Below the pieces are notes generated by a model. It saw only the letters and a list, made by a program, of their open reading frames with translations. It was not told the origin of the DNA and ran no database searches. A stretch of DNA of 64,000 nucleotides from Rhodocyclus purpureus. Lineage in GTDB: Bacteria; Pseudomonadota; Gammaproteobacteria; Burkholderiales; Rhodocyclaceae. The stretch lies in contig NZ_NHRX01000059.1 in assembly GCF_016653115.1 (NCBI RefSeq), forward strand, positions 41,382 to 105,381, given 5' to 3'. Shown piece after piece: positions 34,316-42,863 of this stretch. Positions within the stretch are counted from its first letter, which is position 1. Each line of letters begins with the position of its first letter. The position numbers and the translations under genes are program-made.

Positions 34316-36178
34316 TCAGGCACCGTGGACGTTGCCGCCCGTCCACCTCATGAACTTCTTGAACGCCGCGTAGATGTGGCTGCTGACGTAGCTGTTGTCC
34401 TGGTTGCGCGTCTGGTAGCCGCACAGCCACACCGGTGCGCTGCGCCGCGCGCTGCTGCCCGAGGTGCGCAGCCAGTCGGCCAGCACCATGGCGACGACGA
34501 GGGCGGCGAGGACGACCAGCGGCATGACGAAGGCGACGCCACCGGCACCGAGGTCGAGGCGGACGCCCGCCCACGAGGTGGCGAGCGCCGCCTGCGTCGC
34601 CGGGTCGGCGAACAGTGCCTGCGCGATCGAACCGTCGGCGTTGGCGAAGATGCCGACGAAGAGATCGACGAAGAAGGCCGGAAAGAAGCCCTGGACGAGG
34701 CAGGCCGCCGCCAGCAGCAGCATCGGCAGCAGCATCCAAAAGTCGACCTCGCGGATATCCTTCTTCTCGTTCCACTCGACCCCGGCCGAGGCGAAGGCCA
34801 TGCCGAAGAACTTGACGTAGGAAGCGAGCGTGATCGCGCTGGTCATCAGCGCGATCACGGCGAAGAGGACGATGACCCCGGCGGCCTTGCCGCCGAGCAG
34901 GCCACTGCCGATGATCGCCCACTTGCTGACGAAGCCGCTGAAGGCCGGGATCCCGGCAATCGACGCCGAGGCGATCGCGGCGGCAAAGGCGGTCAGCGGC
35001 ATCAGTGTCAAGAGGCCGCCGAGCTTGTCGAGGTCCTTCGTCCCGGTCGCGTACTGGACGCTGCCGGTGGTCAGGAAGAGCAGGCCCTTGAACAGCGCGT
35101 GGTTGGCCAGGTGGTAGATGCCGCCGACCAGCGCCAACACCGCGAGCGTGCCGAGCAGCGGGTTGCCGGAGAGCAGGAAATACTGCGCGCTGCCGATCGC
35201 CAGCAGGATGTAGCCCATCTGGCCGATCGAGTGGTAGGCGTGCAGGCGCTTGGCGTCGTGCTGCTTGAGTGCCTGCACCGTACCGATGAACAGGGTGACG
35301 ACACCGAAACAGGCGAGGACCAGGCCGAGATTGCGTCCTTCGTGCACTTGGACCTCGGGCGGGACCATCCAGAACAGCGTGCGCACGATGCCGTAGACGC
35401 CGGTCTTGATCATCACCCCGGAGAGCAGCGCGCTGATCGGCGACGGCGCCGAGGAGTGCGCGTCGGGCAGCCAGAGCTGGCCGAGCGGGAACATGCCGGC
35501 CTTGATGCCGAAGCCGAGCAGCAGGAGCGCGTAGATCGCCGCCCGCCGCGGCGACTCGGCGGCGCCGAGTCCTTCGGCGAGCGCGTGCAGCGGCGTTCCG
35601 GGGCCGCTCTCGGGGATGGCCGCCGCGGCGACGACGACGCAGCCCCAGGCGACCTGCATCAGCAGCAGGTACTTGTTGGCGCTGCGCACGATCTCCGGAT
35701 TCCGGTCGTCGAAGCGGATCAGGAAGTACGAGGCGAGCGTCATCGTCTGCCAGGCGACGGTGAAACCGATGCTCAGGTCGTCGACGGTGACGATGCCGAC
35801 CATGCCGGCAAGGAAGAGCGGAAAGGCGAGGTAGAAGCCGCGCAAGGGGTAGTCGCGGTAATGCGCCATCTCCATGTAGCCGATGCAGTAGAAGGCCGCC
35901 AGCGCGCCCATGAACGAGATCAGTGCGAGGAAGAGCGCCGAGAAGCCGTCGATCAGGAAGGGGACGGCGATCTCGCCGAGATGCAGGACGAAACTCTCGC
36001 CGGGAACGCTGCCCGAGAGGATGGCGAAGGCAAGCAGGCCGAAGCTCGTCCCGGCGGCCAGGGTGAACAGGAAGTTCGCTGCGCCGGCGACTCGCCGCTG
36101 CGTGGCGAGGAGCGGCGTGATCAGCGCCGACCCGAGCAGCAGCGCGAGTCCGGCCAACAAGGTGCTTTGCATTTCCAT
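34316..36178 (-). CDS. hyfB: Proton-translocating antiporter-like hydrogenase subunit (HyfB/HycC, NuoL-like)
   Basis: 620 residues, about 16 membrane helices. Key charged residues of the Mrp/NuoL family are visible in GFGIKAGMFPLGQLWLPDAH and in the Lys/His of KQHDAKRLHAYHSIGQMGYI and LANHALFKGLLFLTTGSVQY. It supplies the ion-pumping module. Only one such subunit is encoded, as in formate hydrogenlyase-1 and unlike Hyf-type enzymes with extra HyfD/E/F. 4 bp after the protease gene. Confidence 0.95.
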   Translation of the reverse strand: MEMQSTLLAGLALLLGSALITPLLATQRRVAGAANFLFTLAAGTSFGLLAFAILSGSVPGESFVLHLGEIAVPFLIDGFSALFLALISFMGALAAFYCIGYMEMAHYRDYPLRGFYLAFPLFLAGMVGIVTVDDLSIGFTVAWQTMTLASYFLIRFDDRNPEIVRSANKYLLLMQVAWGCVVVAAAAIPESGPGTPLHALAEGLGAAESPRRAAIYALLLLGFGIKAGMFPLGQLWLPDAHSSAPSPISALLSGVMIKTGVYGIVRTLFWMVPPEVQVHEGRNLGLVLACFGVVTLFIGTVQALKQHDAKRLHAYHSIGQMGYILLAIGSAQYFLLSGNPLLGTLAVLALVGGIYHLANHALFKGLLFLTTGSVQYATGTKDLDKLGGLLTLMPLTAFAAAIASASIAGIPAFSGFVSKWAIIGSGLLGGKAAGVIVLFAVIALMTSAITLASYVKFFGMAFASAGVEWNEKKDIREVDFWMLLPMLLLAAACLVQGFFPAFFVDLFVGIFANADGSIAQALFADPATQAALATSWAGVRLDLGAGGVAFVMPLVVLAALVVAMVLADWLRTSGSSARRSAPVWLCGYQTRNQDNSYVSSHIYAAFKKFMRWTGGNVHGA

Positions 36179-36182
36179 CTTC

Positions 36183-36734
36183 TCACTCCCCGTGGAGCGC
36201 GGGAACGGGCGTCCGCCCCTGCGTCCGGATCATGTCGATCACGGCCTCGGCGCTGTCGAGGATTTCCCGGCCGACCTCATTGCCGTAATCGGTGTCTCCG
36301 GCGACGATGCCGAGCAGCCAGACTGACTTGCCGTGATGCTTCAATACGGCAGCCGCGGTGGACAGCGCGAGCTTGTGCGTCGACCAGCCGCCGGCCGCGT
36401 CTTCCAGGTCCTCGATCGGGCCGAGCAACAAGGTGCCCGGTTGTGCATGATCGCCGCCAGCGCCGCGGACGGCGTCGATGATGAGGACGTTCTGCGCCGG
36501 CCCGTCGGCGATCGTAAACACGTGGTTCTCGATCACGTCCTCGGCGTTGACGACGCCGAGCTGCCCGGAGGCCGGAAGCTCGTCCTGGAGACGCTCGGCG
36601 ATCAGCGCGCCGACGGCGTCGTCCTTGCGCCAGGGATTGCCGACGCCGACGATGCAGGTCGGCTGCGCCAGAATCTGCCGCAGGCGAGACACGAGATCGT
36701 TCCCGGCAGCCGGGCCGCGCGGCAGCGTGCTCAT
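36183..36734 (-). CDS. hycI: Hydrogenase maturation protease (HycI type)
   Basis: 183 residues. The nickel-dependent endopeptidase removes the C-terminal tail of the large subunit after NiFe insertion. Motifs: CIVGVGNPWRKDDAVGALIA (first Ni-sensing acidic residue), NVLIIDAVRGAGGDHAQPGT and THKLALSTAAAVLKHHGKSV. Its presence inside the structural operon supports a functional hydrogenase. The ATG overlaps the stop of the upstream flavoprotein gene by 4 bp. Confidence 0.9.
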   Translation of the reverse strand: MSTLPRGPAAGNDLVSRLRQILAQPTCIVGVGNPWRKDDAVGALIAERLQDELPASGQLGVVNAEDVIENHVFTIADGPAQNVLIIDAVRGAGGDHAQPGTLLLGPIEDLEDAAGGWSTHKLALSTAAAVLKHHGKSVWLLGIVAGDTDYGNEVGREILDSAEAVIDMIRTQGRTPVPALHGE

Positions 36735-37615
36735 ATCACCTCGCCCAGGGTCTTGATCTGGTGGTAGGTGTAGACGGGCCCGTCGGTACAGACGAGGGTG
36801 CGGCCGATCGAGCAGTGCTGGCACTTGCCGATGCCGCACTTCATCTGCCGCTCCAGCGTCGACACGATGTCGTGCTCGCTCATCCCGCGCCGCAGCAGTT
36901 CGTCGATCACGCTGTTGAACATCACCGGCGGTCCGCAGACGAAGGCCACCGTGTTATCGACCGGGACGCCAGCGGCTTCGATCAGCTTGTTCACGAAGCC
37001 GACGTGGCCTGACCAGCCGGCTTCGGGACGGTCGATGGTGATGAAGGTCTCGAAGCCTTCGTTCTTCTTCCACTCGACGATGTCTTCCTGGTAGAGCAGG
37101 TCGCGCGCGCTACGCGCACCGTAGAGGAGGATGATCCGGCCGAACTCCTCGCGGTGCTGCAAGGCGTGCACGATCGAACTGCGCAGGGGGATGAGGCCGA
37201 TGCCGCCGGCGACGTAGATGATGTTCCTGCCCTTGATCTCGTCGAACGGGAAACCGTTGCCGAAGGGGCCGCGCACGCCGAGCTTGTCGCCGGGACGCAG
37301 CGCGTGCAGCGCGTGGGTCACCTTGCCGACCGCACGCACGGTGATGTGGAAGCGGTCGTTCTCGGGGCTCGGCGGCAGGGACACCGCGAACTCGCCGGCG
37401 CCAAAGACGGTGCACATGATGAACTGCCCGGACTTCAGCGTGAACTGCGCTGCGAGCTCGGGGTCGAGGAAGGACAGGTAGAAGGTCTTCACCTCAGGCG
37501 CCTCGTCGCGGATCTCGTCGATATTGACGACCTCCGGGAAGGCGACGATCGGGCAGACGCCGGTTTCTTGGCACGAGCCCGGACGGTGCCGCGCTTGAGC
37601 ATTCGCTTGAGCCAT
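36731..37615 (-). CDS. FAD/NAD(P)-binding oxidoreductase, HydG/sulfhydrogenase gamma-like
   Basis: 294 residues of the ferredoxin-NADP reductase superfamily, as in the gamma subunit of archaeal sulfhydrogenase. FAD domain: TLKSGQFIMCTVFGAGEFAV. NAD(P) domain: NIIYVAGGIGLIPLRSSIVH and FVCGPPVMFNSVIDELLRRG. The C-terminal [2Fe-2S] site is MKCGIGKCQHCSIG...VCTDGP. The N-terminus carries an extra Cys-containing segment (GSCQETGVCPIV). It probably exchanges electrons between NAD(P)H and the Fe-S chain of the next protein. 9 bp after the HydB-like gene. Confidence 0.9.
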   Translation of the reverse strand: MAQANAQARHRPGSCQETGVCPIVAFPEVVNIDEIRDEAPEVKTFYLSFLDPELAAQFTLKSGQFIMCTVFGAGEFAVSLPPSPENDRFHITVRAVGKVTHALHALRPGDKLGVRGPFGNGFPFDEIKGRNIIYVAGGIGLIPLRSSIVHALQHREEFGRIILLYGARSARDLLYQEDIVEWKKNEGFETFITIDRPEAGWSGHVGFVNKLIEAAGVPVDNTVAFVCGPPVMFNSVIDELLRRGMSEHDIVSTLERQMKCGIGKCQHCSIGRTLVCTDGPVYTYHQIKTLGEVI

Positions 37616-37624
37616 GATCCTCGC

Positions 37625-38686
37625 CTATGCGCTGGTTTCGCGACGGATGTACTGGACGACGTTGGGCAGGCCGATGTCGCCGGGACAGACCCACTGGCAA
37701 CGGCCGCAGCCGACGCAGCCGGGACGCAGGTATTTCTTCGACTGCGAGTACGAGAGCTTGCAGAAGAAACGCTTGTTGCGGCGGTCCTCGACCGGCTTGC
37801 GCGGGTTGTGGTCGCCGGCCATGCGCGCGTAGCCTTCGAAGGAGCACGAGTCGCGCGTGCGCAGGCGCTCGCAATCGCCGCCGCACTGCTGCGCGTCCTC
37901 GATGTTGAAGCAACTGCAGGTCGGGCAGACGAAGGCGCAGGCACCGCATTCGAGGCACTGGTTGCCGATGTACTCCCAGATCTCGTGCTTGATGAAGCCG
38001 GTGGTCATCCGGTTCATCGCGCGTGAAATCCACGCCTTGTTGTCCTTGGCCAGTTCCGGGAACGAGGCGATCGAGCGCTCGATCACGGCCTTCTTCGCGG
38101 CGAGGTGCTCTTCACCGGCCGGCTGCCAGCCCTGCGCGTCGGCGATCGCCTGCCCCTTCGCGCTGCCGACCTGCACCAGGTAGCCGTCGTCCAGGCGAGT
38201 GAGGTCGAGGTCGAAGCCCTCCTCGGCCGCCGGGCCGCTGTGCGTGCACACGCAGAGACATTGATCCCAGGGGGCGCTGCAGGTGTTCGAGATGAGGATG
38301 CTCTGCCGGCGATGGACGAGGTAGACGTCGTCGACGAATTCCTGGCCGAGGAAGAAGCGGTCGAGGCAGAGGATGCCGTTGAGGTCGCAGGGACGCAGGC
38401 CGAACAGCACCTTCGGCTTCTCGGCGTACTGCTTTTCGATCTCGACCTGCTGCGCCTCGGGATCGTAACGGTACTTGAGGATGCGCTCCATCTGCGGGAA
38501 CAGGATTTCCTTGACCGGCATCGACGGAATCGCCGCGTCGAGGTCGGGGACTTCGCCGGCAGCGAGCAGGTCGAAGAAGACCTGTCCGCCCGGAGGTTTG
38601 AGCTGCGGGCCATAGACCTCGTGCGTTTTCTGCAGATCCAGCGCCAGTGCCTTGATTTCCTCGGAACTCACCAGATAGATGGACAT
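37625..38686 (-). CDS. 4Fe-4S dicluster electron-transfer subunit, HydB/AsrA-like
   Basis: 353 residues like the beta subunit of sulfhydrogenases and AsrA of anaerobic sulfite reductase. The N-terminal domain contains VLFGLRPCDLNGILCLDRFF. Two C-terminal clusters are NQCLECGACAFVCPTCSCFN and CVGCGRCQWVCPGD. It links the flavoprotein to the molybdoprotein or hydrogenase. The ATG at 38686 has AGGAG 6 bp upstream. Starts 3 bp after the molybdoprotein stop. Confidence 0.9.
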   Translation of the reverse strand: MSIYLVSSEEIKALALDLQKTHEVYGPQLKPPGGQVFFDLLAAGEVPDLDAAIPSMPVKEILFPQMERILKYRYDPEAQQVEIEKQYAEKPKVLFGLRPCDLNGILCLDRFFLGQEFVDDVYLVHRRQSILISNTCSAPWDQCLCVCTHSGPAAEEGFDLDLTRLDDGYLVQVGSAKGQAIADAQGWQPAGEEHLAAKKAVIERSIASFPELAKDNKAWISRAMNRMTTGFIKHEIWEYIGNQCLECGACAFVCPTCSCFNIEDAQQCGGDCERLRTRDSCSFEGYARMAGDHNPRKPVEDRRNKRFFCKLSYSQSKKYLRPGCVGCGRCQWVCPGDIGLPNVVQYIRRETSA

Positions 38687-38689
38687 CAC

Positions 38690-40627
38690 CTACTCCTTTT
38701 CCTCGATCCTGACCGGAATGATGCTCTCCTCGCCGGCAGCGAAGGCATTGTCGTAGTGGATGAGGAAGTCGGAAATCATGTTCTTGATGAAATAGGGGAT
38801 GTAAGCGGTCCCCGTCTGCACGTCCGCGGAGATCTTGACCGCGATGTGCATGCTGGTGCCGGTGCTCGACGTCACCCGCACCAGCCACTTGTCCTTGACC
38901 TTGAGCCTGTTCGCGTCTTCGGGGCTGATTTCGACGTAGCCCTGCGGGTAGAGCAGCAGGGTCTGGTCGTACTCGCGCCGCGGGATCAGGGTCTTGCGCA
39001 TCAGGTTGTTCTGGTGCCAGAAGTGCTGCGCCTTGCCGACCATCAGCGCGAACGGAAATTCGTCGCTGGTCGGCGGTGTCGGGTAGTCGATGCGGACTTC
39101 GTGGAAGCGCTTCCTGCCAGCATTGGCGAAGGCACCGACGTCCCAATGCTGCCCGAAGCCCTTGGCCAGCTGCGCGTGCGAGAGCTCGTGGTAGCCGGGA
39201 ATCGAGCGGGCGATGTCGGCGAAGACCTCGGCAGCGTCGCGGTAGCCCCAGGGACGGCCGGCCGGCACGGCAACCGGCCGGGACCGTGCAGCCTGCCCGG
39301 CGATTGCCTGGTAGAGCGCCCAACCCGGCAGGCAGTCGTTGGCGTTGGCGGTGTTCTTGCGCGTGAGTTGCACGCGCCGGTCGGAGGCCGTGTAGGTCCC
39401 GTCCGCCTCGTTGAACGCGGTCAGCGGGAAGACCACGTCGGCAAGCTCCATGAACGGATTCCTGAAGGCGCCGCAGTAGGCGACGAAATCGAGCGCCTCG
39501 ATGCGCTCGCGGTCGCGGATGATCCCGTCGTCGTGGTCGACGACGAACAGCGCGCGCAGCGGCGATTGGGGCTCGGCGAGGCGCCTGAAGACGCTGTTGC
39601 CGAATTCGCCGGACAAGCCCATGTCGAAGCTGCCCTGCAGGTTGCTGATCCCGGCGACCGGAATCAGCGCCGAGTTCTCGTCGTCCATCTTGTCGGTGAG
39701 CACCGCGAGGTTGGTGATCGCCTGGATGGTCCACTGGTCGAGGCCCGAAATCCCGGAGGAGAAGAGGATCACCACCGACTTCGCCCGGTCGAGGCGTTCG
39801 GCCTCGGCCTCGATCTCCTCGTAGCGGATGCCGCTCGCCGCCTCGAGCGCGACCGACGAGATGCTGCGCAGCGCGTCGATGTACCGGGCGTAGCCCGGCA
39901 GCTTGCCGACATCGACGCGGCGCGTGTTGTTGACCGTACGCAAGGCATGCAGCGCCTTCGCCAGCGCGTTGAGCAGCAGGCCCTTGGTCCCCGGCTTCTG
40001 CTGGAAATGCTTGGTCGACAGCTTGGCGATCTGCGTGCGCGAACTGCACATCGTCACCACCCGCGCCCCGCGGCGGGCGGCGTAGTGGATGTTGCCGCCG
40101 ATGATCGGATTCTGGCGGGTGATGTCGCTGCCGACGACCAGGATGTAATCGGCCTTGTCGATCGCGGTCAGGCTGCCGACGGCGCCGGGATAACCGAAGG
40201 CATGGCTGATGCAGGCCATGCTGTTGCGGTGCCCGGCCTCGGCACCGACGCCGACGACGTGCGTGTGGAAGACCTCGTCGACCAGCCTGCGCAGGGCGAA
40301 CAGGTCCTCGTTGCTGGAACGCGCCGAAGCCAACACACCGATCTCGCCGGCGGGCCCGTCGAACTCGCCCATCCGCCGCACAAGCAGCTCGATCGCCTCC
40401 GCATAGCTGGCGGTGCGCCAGGCACCGTCCTCGCGGATCAGCGGCGTCGTGATCCGCTCATTGCTGTTGAGCAACTCGTTCGCATGCCAGCCACGAACGC
40501 AGAGCTTGCCCTTGCTCACCGGATGCGCGATGACGGGGGCCACGCCGAGCACCTTCCTGCCGTCGGTCTTCAGGAACTGCCCGCAGCCGGTGCCGCAAAG
40601 ATTGCATACGCACGCCTGATAGCTCAT
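38690..40627 (-). CDS. Formate dehydrogenase-like molybdopterin oxidoreductase
   Basis: 645 residues of the DMSO-reductase superfamily. The N-terminal [4Fe-4S] site is CNLCGTGCGQF...KLCVRGWHANEL. The expected active-site segment MACISHAFGYPGAVGSL has a Cys in the region where formate dehydrogenases hold Cys/Sec. The molybdopterin domains continue with VVGSDITRQNPIIGGNIHYA and the C-terminal MVGKAQHFWHQNNLMRKTL. Formate is the most likely substrate from the family and from coupling to a group 4 hydrogenase, but this is inferred. First gene of the operon. The ATG at 40627 has GGAGG 13 bp upstream, a rather long spacing. Confidence 0.88.
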   Translation of the reverse strand: MSYQACVCNLCGTGCGQFLKTDGRKVLGVAPVIAHPVSKGKLCVRGWHANELLNSNERITTPLIREDGAWRTASYAEAIELLVRRMGEFDGPAGEIGVLASARSSNEDLFALRRLVDEVFHTHVVGVGAEAGHRNSMACISHAFGYPGAVGSLTAIDKADYILVVGSDITRQNPIIGGNIHYAARRGARVVTMCSSRTQIAKLSTKHFQQKPGTKGLLLNALAKALHALRTVNNTRRVDVGKLPGYARYIDALRSISSVALEAASGIRYEEIEAEAERLDRAKSVVILFSSGISGLDQWTIQAITNLAVLTDKMDDENSALIPVAGISNLQGSFDMGLSGEFGNSVFRRLAEPQSPLRALFVVDHDDGIIRDRERIEALDFVAYCGAFRNPFMELADVVFPLTAFNEADGTYTASDRRVQLTRKNTANANDCLPGWALYQAIAGQAARSRPVAVPAGRPWGYRDAAEVFADIARSIPGYHELSHAQLAKGFGQHWDVGAFANAGRKRFHEVRIDYPTPPTSDEFPFALMVGKAQHFWHQNNLMRKTLIPRREYDQTLLLYPQGYVEISPEDANRLKVKDKWLVRVTSSTGTSMHIAVKISADVQTGTAYIPYFIKNMISDFLIHYDNAFAAGEESIIPVRIEEKE

Positions 40628-40984
40628 AGCCAGCCGATGCCTCCGGGTTTCGTCAGCGCCCCATGGAGAAGGCTGAACGCTGCTGCCCGGCCCTCGCCTT
40701 TGCTGATGCAGTTTTAGCAGAAAACGGCCGCTTGCGGAAGCAGGAACGCTACCCGGCACGCAGCGTAAATTTCCCCAACCGCATTCCCGAAGCAGATGGC
40801 ATTCGTGCAAACGTCGTAATTTGCCGGATCACTTAATATGATGAAATAATAGACGGAGGGCAACGCGACGTCATCCCGTGATGACCGACCGCTGGCCTGC
40901 GCTGCCAGGCGAGCCCGGTAGGCGGCAGCACGCACCCGGGCGCATGCCTTTGAAGTTACAAGTTAATGAGCGACGGAGATTTCA
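40628..40984. promoter_or_regulatory. 357-bp divergent control region between the hydrogenase operon and the T6SS genes
   Basis: No supported gene. The stretch 40800-40860 is AT-rich for this genome and must contain promoters for both directions. A candidate for the T6SS side is TTGCCG (40821-40826), 18 bp, AATAAT (40845-40850). I looked for a sigma-54 box towards the hydrogenase operon and found none with correct spacing. Confidence 0.35.
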
Positions 40985-41452
40985 GTGAGTAAACCTCTTG
41001 CCTTGCGCGCACTTGTCCTCCTGTCGGCCGCCCTGCTGCTTGCCGCCTGTGGCGCAGCGCCACCCAAACCGGCCGTCGTCGTCGCTGCACTGCAGGTGAC
41101 GAACACGCTCAACCCCGACAGCCGGGGCCGAGCCTCGCCGGTCGTGCTCAGGTTGTTCGAGTTGAAGTCGGCCGCCGCATTCAACGGTGCCGATTTCTTC
41201 ACTCTGTGGGACCACGAGAGCCAGGCCCTGGGCGCCGACGCGGTGGCGCGCGAGGAGTTCCTGTTGCGCCCCGGAGAGGAACGGAATTTCGAGCGCACGC
41301 TTCAGCCCGACACGCGACACCTGGGCGTCGTCGCTGCCTTTCGCGACCTGGAGCACGCACGGTGGCGCGACAGTCTGGACGTCGTGCCGCACGAGAGTCA
41401 GCCGATCAGCATCCGTGTCGAATCGCGCTCCGTGAACATCTCCGGCGAATGA
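40985..41452 (+). CDS. tssJ: Type VI secretion lipoprotein TssJ
   Basis: 155 residues. Outer-membrane lipoprotein that anchors the TssJLM membrane complex. The signal ends in the lipobox LLLAAC. The transthyretin-like beta-sandwich includes ALQVTNTLNPDSRGRASPVV and VLRLFELKSAAAFNGADFF. The GTG start at 40985 has GGAG 6 bp upstream. Followed by tssK after 63 bp. Confidence 0.93.
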   Translation: MSKPLALRALVLLSAALLLAACGAAPPKPAVVVAALQVTNTLNPDSRGRASPVVLRLFELKSAAAFNGADFFTLWDHESQALGADAVAREEFLLRPGEERNFERTLQPDTRHLGVVAAFRDLEHARWRDSLDVVPHESQPISIRVESRSVNISGE

Positions 41453-41515
41453 ACGGTCGGGCCGGAATTTCACGCCAGGGCTTTTGAAAAAGCGCAAACC
41501 TGAAGGGCGAGCCCC

Positions 41516-42853
41516 ATGTCCCGGAACAGCAAGACTCTCTGGTCGGAAGGCATGTTCCTGCAGCCGCAGCACCTGCAGCAGCATGACCGCCATCTCGAAC
41601 GCCTCATCGAAGGACGCACCCGCCCGATCGCCGGCCATGCCTGGGGCTTCGTCAGTCTCGTCATCGACGAAGCCGCCTTGGCGCTCGGCAAGGTCGCGCT
41701 CACGCGGGCGCAAGGCCTTTTCCCCGACGGCACGCCCTTCGATTTTCCGGCCGACGATCTCGCCCCCCTGCCGCTCGAGCTCGGCGCCGATGTCCGGGAC
41801 GAACTCGTCGTGCTCGGCGTCCCCCTGCGCCGGCCGGGAAATCTTGAAGCCGATGTGGCGGGCGAAGACGCCAGCGGCCTCACCCGCTATGTGGTCGGCG
41901 AGCTGCGGGTCCCGGACAACACCCTCGCCAATGCGCAGGAGGCGCTGGTCCAGGTCGGCGACCTGCGCCTGAAACTGATGCGCCAACGGGACGCCACCGA
42001 CGCCTGGGCGACGCTCGGCGTCGTCAGGGTGCGCGAGCGTCGCGCCGACAAGCAGCTGCTGCTCGACAATGCCTTCATCCCGCCAAGCCTCGCCTGCCGC
42101 GGCAACGAGCGCCTGGCCGGCTACATCCGTGAGTTGCAGGGCCTCCTGCATCAGCGTGGCGAGGCGATCGCCGCACGCCTGTCGCAACCTGGCCGCGGCG
42201 GCGTCGCCGAAATCGCCGATTTCCTGCTGCTGCAGACGGTCAACCGCCACGAACCCGTGTTCAGGCAGTTCGGCGAGAGCACGCTGCTGCATCCCCTGAC
42301 CCTGTACCTGCACTGCCTGTCGCTGGCCGGCGAGCTGTGCAGCTTCTCGCGCGAGGGACGGCGCCCGCCCGACTACCCGCTCTACCAGCACGACGACGCC
42401 GAGGCCTGTTTCGGGCCGCTCATCGCCGACCTGCGCCGATCGCTGTCGATGGTGCTAGAGCAGGGCGCGATCCCGATCGAACTGCAGGAGCGCAAGTACG
42501 GTGTGCGGGTCGCGATCATTCCCGACCTGGAATTGCTGCGTACGGCTTCCTTCGTGCTGGCGGTCAACGCGCAGGTCGCCGGCGAAATCCTGCGCACGCG
42601 TTTTCCCACCCAGGTCAAGATCGGGCCGGTCGAACGCATCCGCGATCTGGTGAACCTGGCCCTGCCCGGAATTGCCCTGCGTGCGCTGCCGGTGGCGCCA
42701 CGGCAGATCCCCTACCACGCCGGCTTCACCTACTTCGAGCTCGAACGCAGCGGCGACTTGTGGAAGCAGCTGCAGCAGTCCGGTGGCATGGCCATGCACA
42801 TCGCCGGCGAATTCCCCGGGCTCGAACTGGAATTCTGGGCCATCCGCGAATGA
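41516..42853 (+). CDS. tssK: Type VI secretion baseplate protein TssK
   Basis: 445 residues. Connects the baseplate to the membrane complex. The family start SRNSKTLWSEGMFLQPQHLQ and QHDRHLERLIEGR are textbook, and the C-terminal domain ends with GDLWKQLQQSGGMAMHIAGE and FPGLELEFWAIRE. Lies between tssJ and tssL as in most T6SS operons. Confidence 0.96.
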   Translation: MSRNSKTLWSEGMFLQPQHLQQHDRHLERLIEGRTRPIAGHAWGFVSLVIDEAALALGKVALTRAQGLFPDGTPFDFPADDLAPLPLELGADVRDELVVLGVPLRRPGNLEADVAGEDASGLTRYVVGELRVPDNTLANAQEALVQVGDLRLKLMRQRDATDAWATLGVVRVRERRADKQLLLDNAFIPPSLACRGNERLAGYIRELQGLLHQRGEAIAARLSQPGRGGVAEIADFLLLQTVNRHEPVFRQFGESTLLHPLTLYLHCLSLAGELCSFSREGRRPPDYPLYQHDDAEACFGPLIADLRRSLSMVLEQGAIPIELQERKYGVRVAIIPDLELLRTASFVLAVNAQVAGEILRTRFPTQVKIGPVERIRDLVNLALPGIALRALPVAPRQIPYHAGFTYFELERSGDLWKQLQQSGGMAMHIAGEFPGLELEFWAIRE

Positions 42854-42863
42854 GAGGCTTGCG

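Noticed and set aside
34160..36481. 773-codon plus-strand open frame opposite hyfB
   Set aside because: Low-complexity Glu/Asp/Arg/Gln-rich translation; the antiporter-like protein on the minus strand is clear.
38105..40717. 870-codon plus-strand open frame opposite the molybdoprotein and HydB-like genes
   Set aside because: Spans two well-supported minus-strand genes and shows no motif.
40714..40935. 73-codon minus-strand open frame upstream of the hydrogenase operon
   Set aside because: No ribosome site or family pattern, and it lies in the AT-rich control region between divergent operons.
40628..40984. Possible sigma-54 promoter (TGGCATTCGTGCAA at about 40797)
   Set aside because: The distance between the GG and GC elements is about 3 bp too short, and it points away from the hydrogenase operon.
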